Assembly (NCBI RefSeq): GCF_013697085.1
Contig: NZ_JACEFT010000004.1
Coordinates: forward strand, 1-64,000
Direction: 5' to 3'
Length of the DNA: 64,000 nt
Source: Billgrantia kenyensis
Lineage (GTDB): Bacteria > Pseudomonadota > Gammaproteobacteria > Pseudomonadales > Halomonadaceae
The notes beneath the pieces are model-generated. The model worked only from the letters and a program-made list of their open reading frames with translations. It was not told where the DNA came from and searched no databases. Every line of letters begins with the position of its first letter. Positions within the stretch are counted from its first letter, which is position 1. Positions 30,354 to 40,508 of this stretch are shown here, piece by piece. The position numbers were made by a program, and so were the translations under genes.

Positions 30354-31541
30354 ATGTTGCCATTAGCAGAGTCGCATTATCGTGACCTGGCTGCACCGGA
30401 TGCCCCCCTGCGCGTGGCGCACTCCTTCGCCAGGGAGCCCGAGCAGGCGGCCCAGCACCTGGCCAGCCAACTGCTGCATCCCGACCTCGAGGGCGTGCTG
30501 TTCTTCTGCTCCGCAGAGCACGACCTGCCGGCCCTGGCCGCGGCGCTGGAGGCGCACCTGGGGGGCGTCAAGCTATGCGGCTGCACCACCGCAGGCGAGC
30601 TTGGCAGCGATGGCTATTCGCGGGGCTCCATCGTGGCGCTGGGCTTCGACCGCCGGGCCTTTGCCCTCGACTATCGACTGATCCGCGACCTCGATCGCTT
30701 CACCCTGCTCGACGCCCAGCGCATCACCGATCAGCTCATGGAGCACTGCACCCGCTCGGGACTGGCGCCGCTCAAGGGCCACACCTTCGCCATGACCCTG
30801 CTCGACGGGCTCTCGGCCTGCGAGGAGCAGGTACTGCTGACGCTCACTTCGGTACTGGCCGGGATTCCCCATTTCGGCGGCAGCGCCGGCGACGACAACC
30901 GCCTCACCGGCACCCATGTCTACGGCGAGGGCGCCTTCCATGACCGCGCCGCCGTGGTACTGATGGTCAACACCGCGCTGGATTTCGAGGTGTTCTCCAC
31001 CCACCACCTGCGTCCCAGCGGCGAAAAGCTGGTGGTCACGGCGGCCGACCAGGAGCAGCGTCGGGTGCTGGAGCTCAACGCCGAACCGGCGGCGATGGAA
31101 TATGCGCGGCTGGTGGGCTGTACCCTCGAAGAGCTGAGCCCCGAGGTGTTCGCGCGGCATCCACTGGCCGTGAGGCTTCACGACAAGACCTATGTACGCG
31201 CCATTCAGGGCGTCAACCCCGACCTCAGCCTGAGCTTCTATTGTGCCGTGGAGACCGGCATCGTGCTGACGGCCATGCAGGCGAGCGATCTGCTGACGGA
31301 TCTCGACCGTGAAATCGCCGCCATCGAGGAGCGCCTGGGGCCGGCGGAGTGCATTCTCGGCTGCGACTGTTTCCTGCGCCGCCTGGAACTCGAGCAGGAG
31401 GGACGGCAGCAGGCGGCGGGAGAGCTCTACCGCCAGCGCCGCATCCTCGGCTTCAACACCTACGGCGAGCACTGCAGCGGCCTGCACCTCAACCAGACCT
31501 TCAGCGGGGTCTACATAGGACGCTCCCGTGGCGACCACTGA
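30354..31541 (+). CDS. FIST N/C-domain sensory protein
   Basis: 395 residues from the ATG at 30354 (GAGGAAA upstream; the long in-frame extension to 30231 is not needed). FIST N domain (about 40-220) contains LCGCTTAGELGSDGYSRGSI and HFGGSAGDDNRL; FIST C (about 225-370) ends with LGCDCFLRRLELE and FNTYGEHCSGLHLNQTF. FIST domains bind small ligands and accompany signalling proteins. It lies between two hybrid kinases and overlaps the second by 14 bases, so it is likely a ligand-binding partner of those kinases. Confidence 0.88.
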   Translation: MLPLAESHYRDLAAPDAPLRVAHSFAREPEQAAQHLASQLLHPDLEGVLFFCSAEHDLPALAAALEAHLGGVKLCGCTTAGELGSDGYSRGSIVALGFDRRAFALDYRLIRDLDRFTLLDAQRITDQLMEHCTRSGLAPLKGHTFAMTLLDGLSACEEQVLLTLTSVLAGIPHFGGSAGDDNRLTGTHVYGEGAFHDRAAVVLMVNTALDFEVFSTHHLRPSGEKLVVTAADQEQRRVLELNAEPAAMEYARLVGCTLEELSPEVFARHPLAVRLHDKTYVRAIQGVNPDLSLSFYCAVETGIVLTAMQASDLLTDLDREIAAIEERLGPAECILGCDCFLRRLELEQEGRQQAAGELYRQRRILGFNTYGEHCSGLHLNQTFSGVYIGRSRGDH

Positions 31542-34122
31542 GCGCGAGCGCGAGCTAGAGCGCCAGGTGGCCAAGCTCCAGCGCATCAACGCGGCGCTGA
31601 TCGAGCGGGTCGAATCGAGCAACCTGCCGCGCACCGCGCCCTATGCCGCCTTCGAGCATGCCGCCCTGCTGGCCGAGCAGGTGCGCGAGCGAACCCGTGC
31701 GCTCAACCAGACCCTGCACGAGCTGCGTTCCAGCAACCGCCTCCTGGGCGAGGCACGGGAGCGGGCCGAGCAGGCCAACCAGTACCTGGTCGATGCCATC
31801 GAGAGCATTACCGACGCCTTCGTGCTGTTCGGTGCCGATCAGCGTATTCGTCACTACAACAGCCGCTTCGCCGAGTTCTGGCGGCCGGCCGGCATCGAGG
31901 TGCACGCCGGCATGACCCTGGAGGAGCTGCGCCGACTGGCCCTGAGCTCGGGGCTGGTGGTCAGCGAGCAGCTCAAGCAGCGCCAGGGGCGTACCGTCTA
32001 TCAGCTCCACGACGGGCGCTGGGTGCAGGTCAACCAGCGGCCGATTCGCGGCGGCGGCAGGGTCATCCTCTATGTCGATATCACCGAGCTGAAGCGCCAT
32101 GAGCACGCCGAGCGCGAGCATGCCCTGGCGCAGAAGTCGCGCCTGCTGCAGGCCACCCTGGACAGTCTCTCCCAGGGCGTTGCCGTGGTCACCCCACAGG
32201 GCCAGCTGGAGATGCATAACCAGCGCTTCTCGCAGCTCACCGGCCTCGAGGGGCTGGCGCTGCCGCTGGCGTTGGCCGAATTGGCTAGCGCCAGCGAGCT
32301 CCTCGACCCCACCGATGGGCAGACCGTGCTGGCCGCCTGCGAGCGCCGGCTCAGCGACGGTCGCGTGGTGGAGGTGCGCGGCCACCCCATGCCGGGCGGC
32401 GGCCAAGTGCTGACCTATACCGACATCACCGAGCGCATTCGGCAGGCCGAGGCGCTGGCCGAGCGGGAGCGCTGGATTCGTACCATCACCGACCACGTAC
32501 CGGCGATGATCGCCTACCTCGATCGCGAGCTGCGCTATGTGTTTACCAACCGGGTCTACGAAGCGTGGTACGGCTGGCCTCATGACCTGCTGCTGGGCTC
32601 GACGCTGAGCGATCTCCACTCGGCGGAGCACTGCGCGCGTCTGATGCCCTACCTGCAGCGGGTGCTGGCGGGGGAGCGCATCAGCTTCGAACTGCCCGAG
32701 CAGAACGCCGACGGTGAGCACCGGGTCCTGCTGCGGGCCTACGTGCCGCATCGGGACAGCGACGGCAGCGTGATTGGCTTCTTCGTGTTGATCCGCGACA
32801 TTACCGAGCAGCGGCGCACCTCCGAAGCGCTGCATCATGCCTATCAGAACCTCGAGCAGCGGGTGCGTGAGCGCACCGCGGAGCTGACCCGGGTCAACGC
32901 TCAGCTGCGCGAGGAGATCGAGGAGCGGCTGGCCGCCGAGGGGCAACTGCGCGAGGCCAAGACCGAGGCCGAGGCGGCCAACCTGTCCAAGACCAAGTTC
33001 CTTGCAGCAGTGAGCCACGATCTGCTGCAGCCGCTGAATGCGGCCCGGCTCTTCGTCGGCGCCCTGGTGGAGCAGGAGATGTCGCCGGCCAACCAGGAGC
33101 TGATCCAGCAGGTGGGCCATTCGCTCAAGGACGTGGAGGCACTGCTCGGTACCCTGGTCGACATCTCCAAGCTGGATGCCGGTGTGATCACCCCCGAGAT
33201 CGTACCCTTCGCCATCCGCGACCTGCTCGACGGACTGGCGCGGGAGTATCGCCAGGTGGCTGCCAGCGAGGGCCTGGAGTTCCACTACGTGCCGTCGTCG
33301 GCGCTGGTCCGCAGCGATATTTCGCTGCTGGTCCGGGTGATCCGCAACCTGCTCAGTAACGCCGTGCGTTATACCCCTCGCGGCCGCCTGCTGCTGGGCT
33401 GCCGACGGCGCCGGGAGGGGCTCGAGATCCAGGTGCTCGATACCGGCTGCGGTATTGCCGAAGAGGAGCGTGAGCTGATCTTCCAGGAGTTCCGGCGCCT
33501 GCCCACGGCGGCCAACGCGCGGGATCGCGGCCTGGGACTTGGCCTCTCCATCGTCGACAAGATCTCGCGCATGCTGCAACAGCCGGTGCGGGTGGCGTCT
33601 CGGGTCGGGCACGGCACCCTGTTCGGCGTGACGCTGCCTTACGCCCAGCGTATCGAGGCCGGCGAGCGGCGCCAGGCCGTGGGCTGCGCGGCCGGTCGCG
33701 AACTCGCCGGAAGGAGACTGTGGGTGGTGGATAACGATCCTTCCATCTGCCTGGCCATGCGCCATCTGCTGGAACGCTGGGGTTGCCAGGTGGTGGTCGC
33801 CGAGAGCGAGGAGCGTCTCGCCGCGCGGGTGAGTCTAGCCGACGGCGAGGCCGACGCCCTGGTGGTCGACTACCATCTCGATCATGAGCGCAGTGGGGTG
33901 GCGTTGGCGGAGCGCATCAACGGGCTACGTAATGAGCCATTACCAGTGCTGGTGATCACTGCCGATCATAGCCGCGAGCTGCGCCAGCGGGTGCGCGAGC
34001 TGGGCTTCCAGTTGCTCAACAAGCCGGTCAAGCCGCTGCGGCTGAGAACCACGCTGCAGCAGCTGCTGGCCGAGACATCGCTGGAATTCGTCGAGGGGCC
34101 GGATCAGGGCTTGCGCAGGTAG
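31528..34122 (+). CDS. multi-PAS hybrid histidine kinase (ErcS-like)
   Basis: 864 residues, GTG start overlapping the FIST stop (AGGA upstream). N-terminal coiled coil, three PAS-like domains (about 85-195, 205-305, 315-430), a second coiled coil, HisKA with His497 in [13 protein letters not shown], HATPase ([18 protein letters not shown]), and a receiver with Asp781 (VVDYHLD) and an NKPVKP lysine. No membrane spans. It shares its H-box type with the kinase at 28.5 kb. Its 3' end overlaps the convergent NarL-type regulator by 19 bases. Confidence 0.88.
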   Translation: MATTERERELERQVAKLQRINAALIERVESSNLPRTAPYAAFEHAALLAEQVRERTRALNQTLHELRSSNRLLGEARERAEQANQYLVDAIESITDAFVLFGADQRIRHYNSRFAEFWRPAGIEVHAGMTLEELRRLALSSGLVVSEQLKQRQGRTVYQLHDGRWVQVNQRPIRGGGRVILYVDITELKRHEHAEREHALAQKSRLLQATLDSLSQGVAVVTPQGQLEMHNQRFSQLTGLEGLALPLALAELASASELLDPTDGQTVLAACERRLSDGRVVEVRGHPMPGGGQVLTYTDITERIRQAEALAERERWIRTITDHVPAMIAYLDRELRYVFTNRVYEAWYGWPHDLLLGSTLSDLHSAEHCARLMPYLQRVLAGERISFELPEQNADGEHRVLLRAYVPHRDSDGSVIGFFVLIRDITEQRRTSEALHHAYQNLEQRVRERTAELTRVNAQLREEIEERLAAEGQLREAKTEAEAANLSKTKFLAAVSHDLLQPLNAARLFVGALVEQEMSPANQELIQQVGHSLKDVEALLGTLVDISKLDAGVITPEIVPFAIRDLLDGLAREYRQVAASEGLEFHYVPSSALVRSDISLLVRVIRNLLSNAVRYTPRGRLLLGCRRRREGLEIQVLDTGCGIAEEERELIFQEFRRLPTAANARDRGLGLGLSIVDKISRMLQQPVRVASRVGHGTLFGVTLPYAQRIEAGERRQAVGCAAGRELAGRRLWVVDNDPSICLAMRHLLERWGCQVVVAESEERLAARVSLADGEADALVVDYHLDHERSGVALAERINGLRNEPLPVLVITADHSRELRQRVRELGFQLLNKPVKPLRLRTTLQQLLAETSLEFVEGPDQGLRR

Positions 34123-34784
34123 CGGCTGAAGTCGATGTCGCTGGCCGAGAGAATCGCCTGTACCCGGTTGCTGACGCCAAGCTTGCGCAGGATCGCCGAG
34201 ACGTGGGCCTTGACCGTGGTCTCGGCGATGTTGAGGTTGTAGGCGATCATCTTGTTGGACTCGCCGCGGGTCATGCGCTCGAGCACCTGGATCTGCTTGC
34301 GGGTCAGGGTTTCGAGCTGTTCGGCGCTGATGCTTCGCTCGTTGGGCTCCTGGGGGCGGCCGGCACTGGCGCGCATGATCTCCGAAGGCAGGTAGATGTT
34401 GCCCTCCAGTATCTGGGCAATGGCCTTGATCAGCTGCTCCTTGGGCGAGGACTTGGTCAGAAAGCCCACCGCCCCGCAGGAGACCGCCTGCAGCATGACG
34501 TTCTTGTCCTCCTCTGCGGAGATGATCGCCACCGGAATGGTGGGCGCCTCGTTGCGCAGCTGTAGCAGGCCGGTGAGGCCGCTCATGCCGGGCATGTTGA
34601 GGTCCAGCAGGATCAGGTCCAGGTCCTCCTCGTCGGCGGTCATGGCGAGGGTGGCGTCGAGGTCCGCCGTTTCCAGCAGCTCGCTGCCGGGAAAGCCGTC
34701 GCCGACCACCCGGGCGATGGCCTCGCGGAACAGCGGATGATCGTCGGCAATCAGGATACGGTAGCTGGGGGCGTGGTCGTGCAT
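34104..34784 (-). CDS. NarL/FixJ-family response regulator
   Basis: 226 residues. Receiver domain with the acidic pair ADDHPL, phospho-acceptor Asp61 in [11 protein letters not shown] and Lys near 111 (LTKSSP); C-terminal LuxR-type helix-turn-helix (about 155-220: [25 protein letters not shown]). Regulators of this type (EraR, ErbR/AgmR, PedR) control quinoprotein alcohol oxidation in Pseudomonas. It is encoded downstream of, and overlapping by 34 bases, the CXXCW protein gene and opposite two hybrid kinases; it is the best candidate to bind the TACGACCAAG motifs. Confidence 0.87.
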   Translation of the reverse strand: MHDHAPSYRILIADDHPLFREAIARVVGDGFPGSELLETADLDATLAMTADEEDLDLILLDLNMPGMSGLTGLLQLRNEAPTIPVAIISAEEDKNVMLQAVSCGAVGFLTKSSPKEQLIKAIAQILEGNIYLPSEIMRASAGRPQEPNERSISAEQLETLTRKQIQVLERMTRGESNKMIAYNLNIAETTVKAHVSAILRKLGVSNRVQAILSASDIDFSRYLRKP

Positions 34785-35407
34785 CTTGTCATTATCCTTG
34801 TAGTCGTACGTCGTGGAGCGGTGGCAAAGGGCGGCGGGCGCGGGGCGGTACTCTCCAGCGGCTGACCGTCCGCCTCCCAGCTGTCGATACCGTCACGATA
34901 CCAGTAAAGACGCTGGTAACCCGCCTCGGCGAGGCGCTTCACCGCATTCCAGGAGAGCCAGCAGTCCGAGCGGCACAGCACCACGATGGGGTGGTGCGGG
35001 TTGCCGCCGCTGGCTGCGCCGACCTCGTCGAGCAGGTAGCCCACCCAGTCGTGGCGGCTGTAGTACCAGTCGTCGTCGAGATGACCGAGCCCGGTGTTGG
35101 GCAGCCACAGTGCCTCCGGCACGGAGCGGTGCGGCTCGGTCTGCAGGAAGCGGCCATGGCGAAAGGTGAGGTTGATCACATCGATGGCCACTGCGGCCGG
35201 TTCGGATTCCAGCAGCTTGGCCACCGCTGCGGTGTCCACCGTCTCCGCGCCGGGCGCGGTGGCAGGGGTGGGGCTGCGGTAGCGGTCGATGCGATAGCCC
35301 CGCTCCGAGAACAGCAGCGGGTCCTCGCCCGGGGCTGCGGTACCGGAAGTGGTCGGACAAAGTGCCGCCAGCAGCAGGGCGGCCAGACTCCGCGTCGCTA
35401 TCCTCAT
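34751..35407 (-). CDS. PQQ-dependent catabolism-associated CXXCW-motif protein
   Basis: 218 residues, signal peptide (cleavage near SGTAAPG). Rhodanese-like fold with the motif [10 protein letters not shown] at about 147-156, which defines this PQQ-associated family. A WLPNTGLG stretch and an [19 protein letters not shown] end are also typical. It is probably a periplasmic thiol or redox helper for quinoprotein or cytochrome maturation; the function is not established. The last about 25 residues are low-complexity and overlap the regulator gene. Confidence 0.83.
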   Translation of the reverse strand: MRIATRSLAALLLAALCPTTSGTAAPGEDPLLFSERGYRIDRYRSPTPATAPGAETVDTAAVAKLLESEPAAVAIDVINLTFRHGRFLQTEPHRSVPEALWLPNTGLGHLDDDWYYSRHDWVGYLLDEVGAASGGNPHHPIVVLCRSDCWLSWNAVKRLAEAGYQRLYWYRDGIDSWEADGQPLESTAPRPPPFATAPRRTTTRIMTRCTTTPPATVS

Positions 35408-35538
35408 GGCGTGCTTCCCGTGGCCTCATATCGCTATGGGACTCTCTTTTGTCGTAAGCCGGAATTGCACCTTTGTCGCGAAGCGTAAAGCACGAAAGTA
35501 CTATTCTGCCGCGATAGGCGTGCCCCTAGCCTGAAGGC

Positions 35539-36540
35539 ATGAAGACATCGAGCCTTGAGACACTGAGCCTTGCCAAGTTCCTGCCGCTGGCCCGCGCTGC
35601 GCTGTTGCTCGCGCTGCTGGTCGCCGCCGACAGCCTGCGCGCCGAGCCGCCGGTGCTGCGCCTCAGCGTGCTGCAGTTCGGCACCGCCCACTGGGAGCTG
35701 GACCATCTGCAGCGCCATGGCCTCGACCGGGACGAGGGCTTCGTGCTCGACGTGCGCCTGGTGGCCAACCTGCCGGCCTCGCGCATTGCCGTCTCCAGCG
35801 GCGACGTGGATGGCGCCGTGGTCGACCTGACCTGGGCTCAGGCGCGGCACGCGGCGGGGCAGCCTTACCGATACCTGCCCTATTCCTCGCAGATGGGCGA
35901 CGTGCTGGCAGCGCCCGGCTCGTCCATCCGCGACCTGGAGGACCTGCGTGGCAAGCGCATCGGCGTGGCCGGTGCCCCCGACAGCAAGGCCTGGGTGCTG
36001 CTGACCCGGGCGGCCCAGGGCCGTGGCATGGCGCTCGAGCGCGAGGCGCAGGTGCAGTTCGGCGCGCCGCCGCTGCTCAGCCAGGCCTTCCGTCGCGGGC
36101 AGTTCGACGTGCTGGTGACCTTCTGGCACTTCGCCGCCGAGCTGACCGCTGCCGGCGAGGCCGAAGTGGCGCTGCCCATGGATTCGCTGTTGGCCAGCCT
36201 GGACATTCCCACCGGGCTGCCCATTCTGGGCTATGTCTTCCATGACGCCTGGGCCGACGACCATCATGCATTGGTGGCTGGCTTCGCCCGTGCCGTGACG
36301 CGCACCAAGCACCAACTGCGCGACGAGCCCGGCCACTGGGAGGCGCTGCGTCCGCTGATGCGCGTAAGCGACGATGCCCACTTCGCCGCGCTGCGCCAAG
36401 GCTATGTACAGGGTATTCCCGAACCGCTGGACGAAGCGCGGGTGGCGGCGCTGCAGCGGCTGCTGGTGATGGCCGGCAGCGCTGCGGAGGAGGTGATGCC
36501 TGTCTGGCTCTTCGTGCTCGACCCGAGCGACGCACCATGA
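35539..36540 (+). CDS. ABC transporter substrate-binding protein, NitT/TauT-like
   Basis: 333 residues with a hydrophobic leader (about 16-36, ADSLRAEPP). The mature protein has the SsuA/ThiY-type pattern: LRLSVLQFGTAHWELDHLQRHGLD, SRIAVSSGDVDGAVVDLTW and LEDLRGKRIGVAG. It would bind an organic ligand in the periplasm for the permease and ATPase that follow (ATGA overlap). The ligand is unknown; position inside the PQQ island suggests a link to alcohol or aldehyde metabolism or to PQQ itself, as inference. Confidence 0.85.
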   Translation: MKTSSLETLSLAKFLPLARAALLLALLVAADSLRAEPPVLRLSVLQFGTAHWELDHLQRHGLDRDEGFVLDVRLVANLPASRIAVSSGDVDGAVVDLTWAQARHAAGQPYRYLPYSSQMGDVLAAPGSSIRDLEDLRGKRIGVAGAPDSKAWVLLTRAAQGRGMALEREAQVQFGAPPLLSQAFRRGQFDVLVTFWHFAAELTAAGEAEVALPMDSLLASLDIPTGLPILGYVFHDAWADDHHALVAGFARAVTRTKHQLRDEPGHWEALRPLMRVSDDAHFAALRQGYVQGIPEPLDEARVAALQRLLVMAGSAAEEVMPVWLFVLDPSDAP

Positions 36541-37298
36541 ACCGCTCGGCGCTCGCCTGCTGGGTGGTGCTGCCGCTGCTGGTGGGAGTCTGGGGGCTGC
36601 TGGCCTGGCAGCTCGATACCTCCCTGTTGCCCTCGCCGACGGCGGTGCTGCATACCTTGCAGCGGGAGGCGGCCAGCGGCGAGCTGCAGCGCCACCTGGC
36701 CGTGACCCTGCAGCGGGTCGCGCTCAGCTTCTTCCTGGCCATGGCCTTCGGCACCCTGATCGGCGTGGCCATGGGGCGCCTGGCCTGGCTCGATGCCCTG
36801 CTGGACCCGCTGCTGGTACTGCTGCTCAACCTGCCGGCGCTGGTGCTGATCATCCTGCTGTATGTCTGGTTCGGCCTGGTGGAGGCCGCAGCTATCCTGG
36901 CGGTGGTCATCAACAAGGTGCCCAACGTCGCCGTCACCCTGCGCGAAGGGGCGCGCAGCCTCGACCCGCGGCTGGAGCAGATGGCGCGAGTCTACGGTTT
37001 CTCCTTCGTCATGCGCTTGAAGCACGTGTGGCTGCCGCAGCTGTTCCCCTACCTGATGGCGGCGACTCGCGGCGGGCTGGCGCTGATCTGGAAGATCGTA
37101 CTGGTAGTCGAACTGCTGGGGCGCTCCGACGGGGTCGGCTTCCAGCTGCATCTGGCGTTCCAGGTCTTCGACGTGGCCGGGCTGCTGGCCTACAGCCTGG
37201 CGTTCATTGCCATCGTGCAGCTGATCGAGCTTGGCCTGCTGCAGCCGCTGGAGCGCCGCGCCACGCGCTGGCGCCATGTCGGAGTCGAACATGCCTGA
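36537..37298 (+). CDS. ABC transporter permease, NitT/TauT-like
   Basis: 253 residues with six predicted spans. The cytoplasmic EAA-type loop is present (LREGARSLDPRLEQMARVYG, about 137-156), followed by FVMRLKHVWLPQLFPYL, typical for permeases that couple to SsuB/TauB ATPases. It starts within the stop of the binding-protein gene and overlaps the ATPase gene by 8 bases. Confidence 0.88.
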   Translation: MNRSALACWVVLPLLVGVWGLLAWQLDTSLLPSPTAVLHTLQREAASGELQRHLAVTLQRVALSFFLAMAFGTLIGVAMGRLAWLDALLDPLLVLLLNLPALVLIILLYVWFGLVEAAAILAVVINKVPNVAVTLREGARSLDPRLEQMARVYGFSFVMRLKHVWLPQLFPYLMAATRGGLALIWKIVLVVELLGRSDGVGFQLHLAFQVFDVAGLLAYSLAFIAIVQLIELGLLQPLERRATRWRHVGVEHA

Positions 37299-37971
37299 AT
37301 GCGTCCTGCCTGAGTTCACCGTGCCGACCGGCCATGCCATCCTGGCACCCATGCGCCTCGAGGTGGCGCCGGGCGACCATATCTGCCTGCTCGGCCCCTC
37401 CGGCACCGGCAAGACCACCCTGCTCAACCGCTTGGCCGGGCTGGAGCGGGGCCAGCCGCGCCCGACGCTGCGCATCGGCTATCTGTTTCAGGAGCACCGC
37501 CTGCTGCCCTGGCGTACGCTGCGCGACAACCTGCGTCTGGTCGGGGTCGGCCGCGACCAGGTGGAGCCGCTGCTGGCTCGGGTCGGGCTGGAGCAGGTCG
37601 CCGACCGCTATCCCGATCAGCTGTCGCTGGGTATGGCCCGGCGCGCCGCCCTGGCCCGCTGCCTGGCCATGCGCCCCGACCTGCTGCTGCTGGACGAACC
37701 CTTCGCCTCCCTGGACCCTCACCGCGCCGAAGAGCTGAAAGGCTTGATCCGCACGCTGCTGAAGCAGTTTCCCACCATGGCCATGATCTGTGTGACCCAC
37801 GAGGCGCGCGACGCCGAGGCGCTGGCCAATCGCATCTGGTACCTGGCGGGGCGCCCCGCCCGCCTGCGCTGCGATGCCCGGCTCGATGCCGAGGCCCACG
37901 CCGGGCTGGCCGGTCGCTTGGAAGCGCTGGGGCGCCAGGCGACCCAGGAATCCCTCTCAATCGAAAATTAG
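37291..37971 (+). CDS. ABC transporter ATP-binding protein with altered signature motif
   Basis: 226 residues from the ATG at 37291, chosen because GGAG is 6 bases upstream; an ATG at 37276 is possible. Walker A GPSGTGKTT, Q-loop LFQEHRLLPW, Walker B LLLLDEP with FASLDPH D-loop, and a switch histidine in CVTHEARDAEAL. The signature is LSLGM instead of LSGGM/Q, which may weaken ATP-driven dimerisation. It is last in the binding protein-permease-ATPase operon and its end overlaps the stop of the convergent permease gene. Confidence 0.86.
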   Translation: MPECVLPEFTVPTGHAILAPMRLEVAPGDHICLLGPSGTGKTTLLNRLAGLERGQPRPTLRIGYLFQEHRLLPWRTLRDNLRLVGVGRDQVEPLLARVGLEQVADRYPDQLSLGMARRAALARCLAMRPDLLLLDEPFASLDPHRAEELKGLIRTLLKQFPTMAMICVTHEARDAEALANRIWYLAGRPARLRCDARLDAEAHAGLAGRLEALGRQATQESLSIEN

Positions 37972-38770
37972 TTGATGGGCATGCCCAGCAGCCTGGTCCG
38001 CTGGGGCCGAAAGCCGCCGATCGCCAGCGCGGCCAGTACCAGGGTGGTGGCCAGCGTGATGGTGGCCGCCTCGCCGTTCCACTGCAGATAAAGCGCGAAG
38101 CGCAGCGTCTCGACGGCATGGGTGAAGGGGTTGAGCAGGCACAGCTGGTAGATCCAGGGGCTGGCTTCCTGCATGCGCCACAGCGGGTAGAGCGCCGAGG
38201 AGAGAAAGAACATCGGGAAGATGACGAAGTTCATGACCCCGGCGAAGTTCTCCAGCTGCTTGATCCAGGTGGCGATCAGCAGCCCCAGCGCACCCAGCAT
38301 CAGCGACGCCAGCAGCAGCGCCGGCAATACCGCCAGGTAGCCCTCGAGCGGCGGACGAACGCCGACGCCCCAGCGGGCGATGAGCAAGAAGACGTATACC
38401 TGGGCGACCGAGACGCTGCCCATGGCCAGCAGCTTGGTCAGCAGCAGGAAGGGGCGCGGCAGCGGGCTGGTGAGCAGCACCCGCATGGAGCCCAGCTCAC
38501 GGTCGTAGACCATGGAGAGCGCGCCCTGCATGGAGTTGAACAGGATGATCATGCCGCACAGCCCGGGCACGATGTAGGTTTCGTAGGTGATGTAGGTCAC
38601 GTAGGGCGGGATGATCGACACCCCCAGCACCATGCGAAAGCCGGCGGCGAACACCACCAGCCACAGCAGCGGCCGGACCAGGGCGCTGGCGAAGCGCGTA
38701 CGCTGCTGCCAGAAGCGCAGCCATTCGCGCTTCTGCACGCCCACAAAGCAGTACCAGTAGTCGCGCGGAG

Positions 38771-38774
<4 letters not shown>
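37968..38774 (-). CDS. pedC: ABC-2 type permease, PedC-like
   Basis: 268 residues from the ATG at 38774, which overlaps the ATPase stop (ATGA). Six spans of the ABC-2 type; typical segments are YITYETYIVPGLCGMIILFNSMQGAL and YDRELGSMRVLLTSPLPR, and FFLSSALYPLWRM. It matches the permease family named for PQQ-dependent catabolism (phenylethanol/PedC). In Pseudomonas putida the homologous PedA1A2BC system is required for growth at low lanthanide supply, which agrees with the lanthanide-type alcohol dehydrogenase in this window. Confidence 0.85.
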
Positions 38775-39495
<721 letters not shown>

Positions 39496-39499
<4 letters not shown>

Positions 39500-40479
39500 G
39501 ACTGGGTTCCCGAGGTGATCCTGACTCCCCAGGGGAAGCGGCCCACGTCGATGGTCTTGATCACTTCCAGCTTGTCCACGTCGATCACCGAGACATCGCC
39601 GCTGACCCCGTTGGTGGTGAGCAGCATCTTCTCGTCGGGGCTGAGTGCCACCTGCCACACCCGGGCTCCCACCAGCAGGTAGTCGAGCACCTCGAAGGTC
39701 TGGGCATCCACCACGGCGATGTGGTTGGCCGGGCCCAGGGCGACGAAGGCGTAGCGGCCATCGGAGGTGAGCTGCATGCCCACCGGCTGGACGCGATCCT
39801 GGTTCACACCGGGAATGCGGAAATCGATGGTATGGATCTCCTCGAGACTCTCGACGTCGATGATGTGCACGGTGCCGCCGATCTCCGCCGAGGCCCACAG
39901 CAGGGTGTCGTCGCGGGTGAACTCCACGTGGCGCGGGCGAGAGCCGATCACGATGTTCTTCTCGATCTCGAAGGTCTCGGTATTGATCCAGTGCAGCATG
40001 TTGGAGGTTTCGCTGGTGTTCACCGCCCAGCGGCCGTCGTAGCTGACGCCCATGCCTTCCGGTTCTATGCCCACCTCGATCTGGGCCAGCACGCGCTTGG
40101 TTTCCACGTCGAGCACGGTGACCAGGGCGTCATCCTCGTTGGCGATGTAGAGATGCCGCCCGTTGGGATGCAGGGCGAATTGCTCGGGATCTTCGCCGGA
40201 GGGCAGGGTGTCGATGATCTGGCGGGTCGCCAGGTCGAGAATCTGCACGGTGTCGTCGTCGCTGGCGCAGATGTAGAGCAGATCCTCATCGGGCGACAGC
40301 AGGATACCCCGTGGCCGCTGGCCCACGGCGACCGTGTCGATCACCTCCAGCGAGTCCATGTCGATGATCGAGATGGAGTTGTCACGTTCGTTGGAGACAT
40401 AGGCCAGGCTTTGCGCCCACAGCGGTGTGGCGAGGCCCAGGGTGAGGCAGAGGGTGGCCAGGCGAGCGGCGATTTTCAT
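39496..40479 (-). CDS. pedA2: YVTN-type beta-propeller protein, PQQ-associated (PedA2-like)
   Basis: 327 residues, signal peptide ending at LWAQSLA. Seven repeats of YVTN/beta-propeller type, e.g. AYVSNERDNSISIIDMDS and FVALGPANHIAVVDAQTFEV. This family travels with the PQQ-associated ABC transporter and probably acts as its periplasmic component. GGAAACG precedes the ATG. The gene is coupled to the ATPase gene by a 4-base overlap. The match to PedA2 is by neighbourhood. Confidence 0.85.
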
Positions 40480-40508
40480 AGGTCGTTTCCTCGGTGCGGT
40501 CAGGGGAC

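Noticed and set aside
31555..33765. 736-codon minus-strand frame opposite the second hybrid kinase
   Set aside because: Same reason: GC-driven antisense frame with no motif and no ribosome site.
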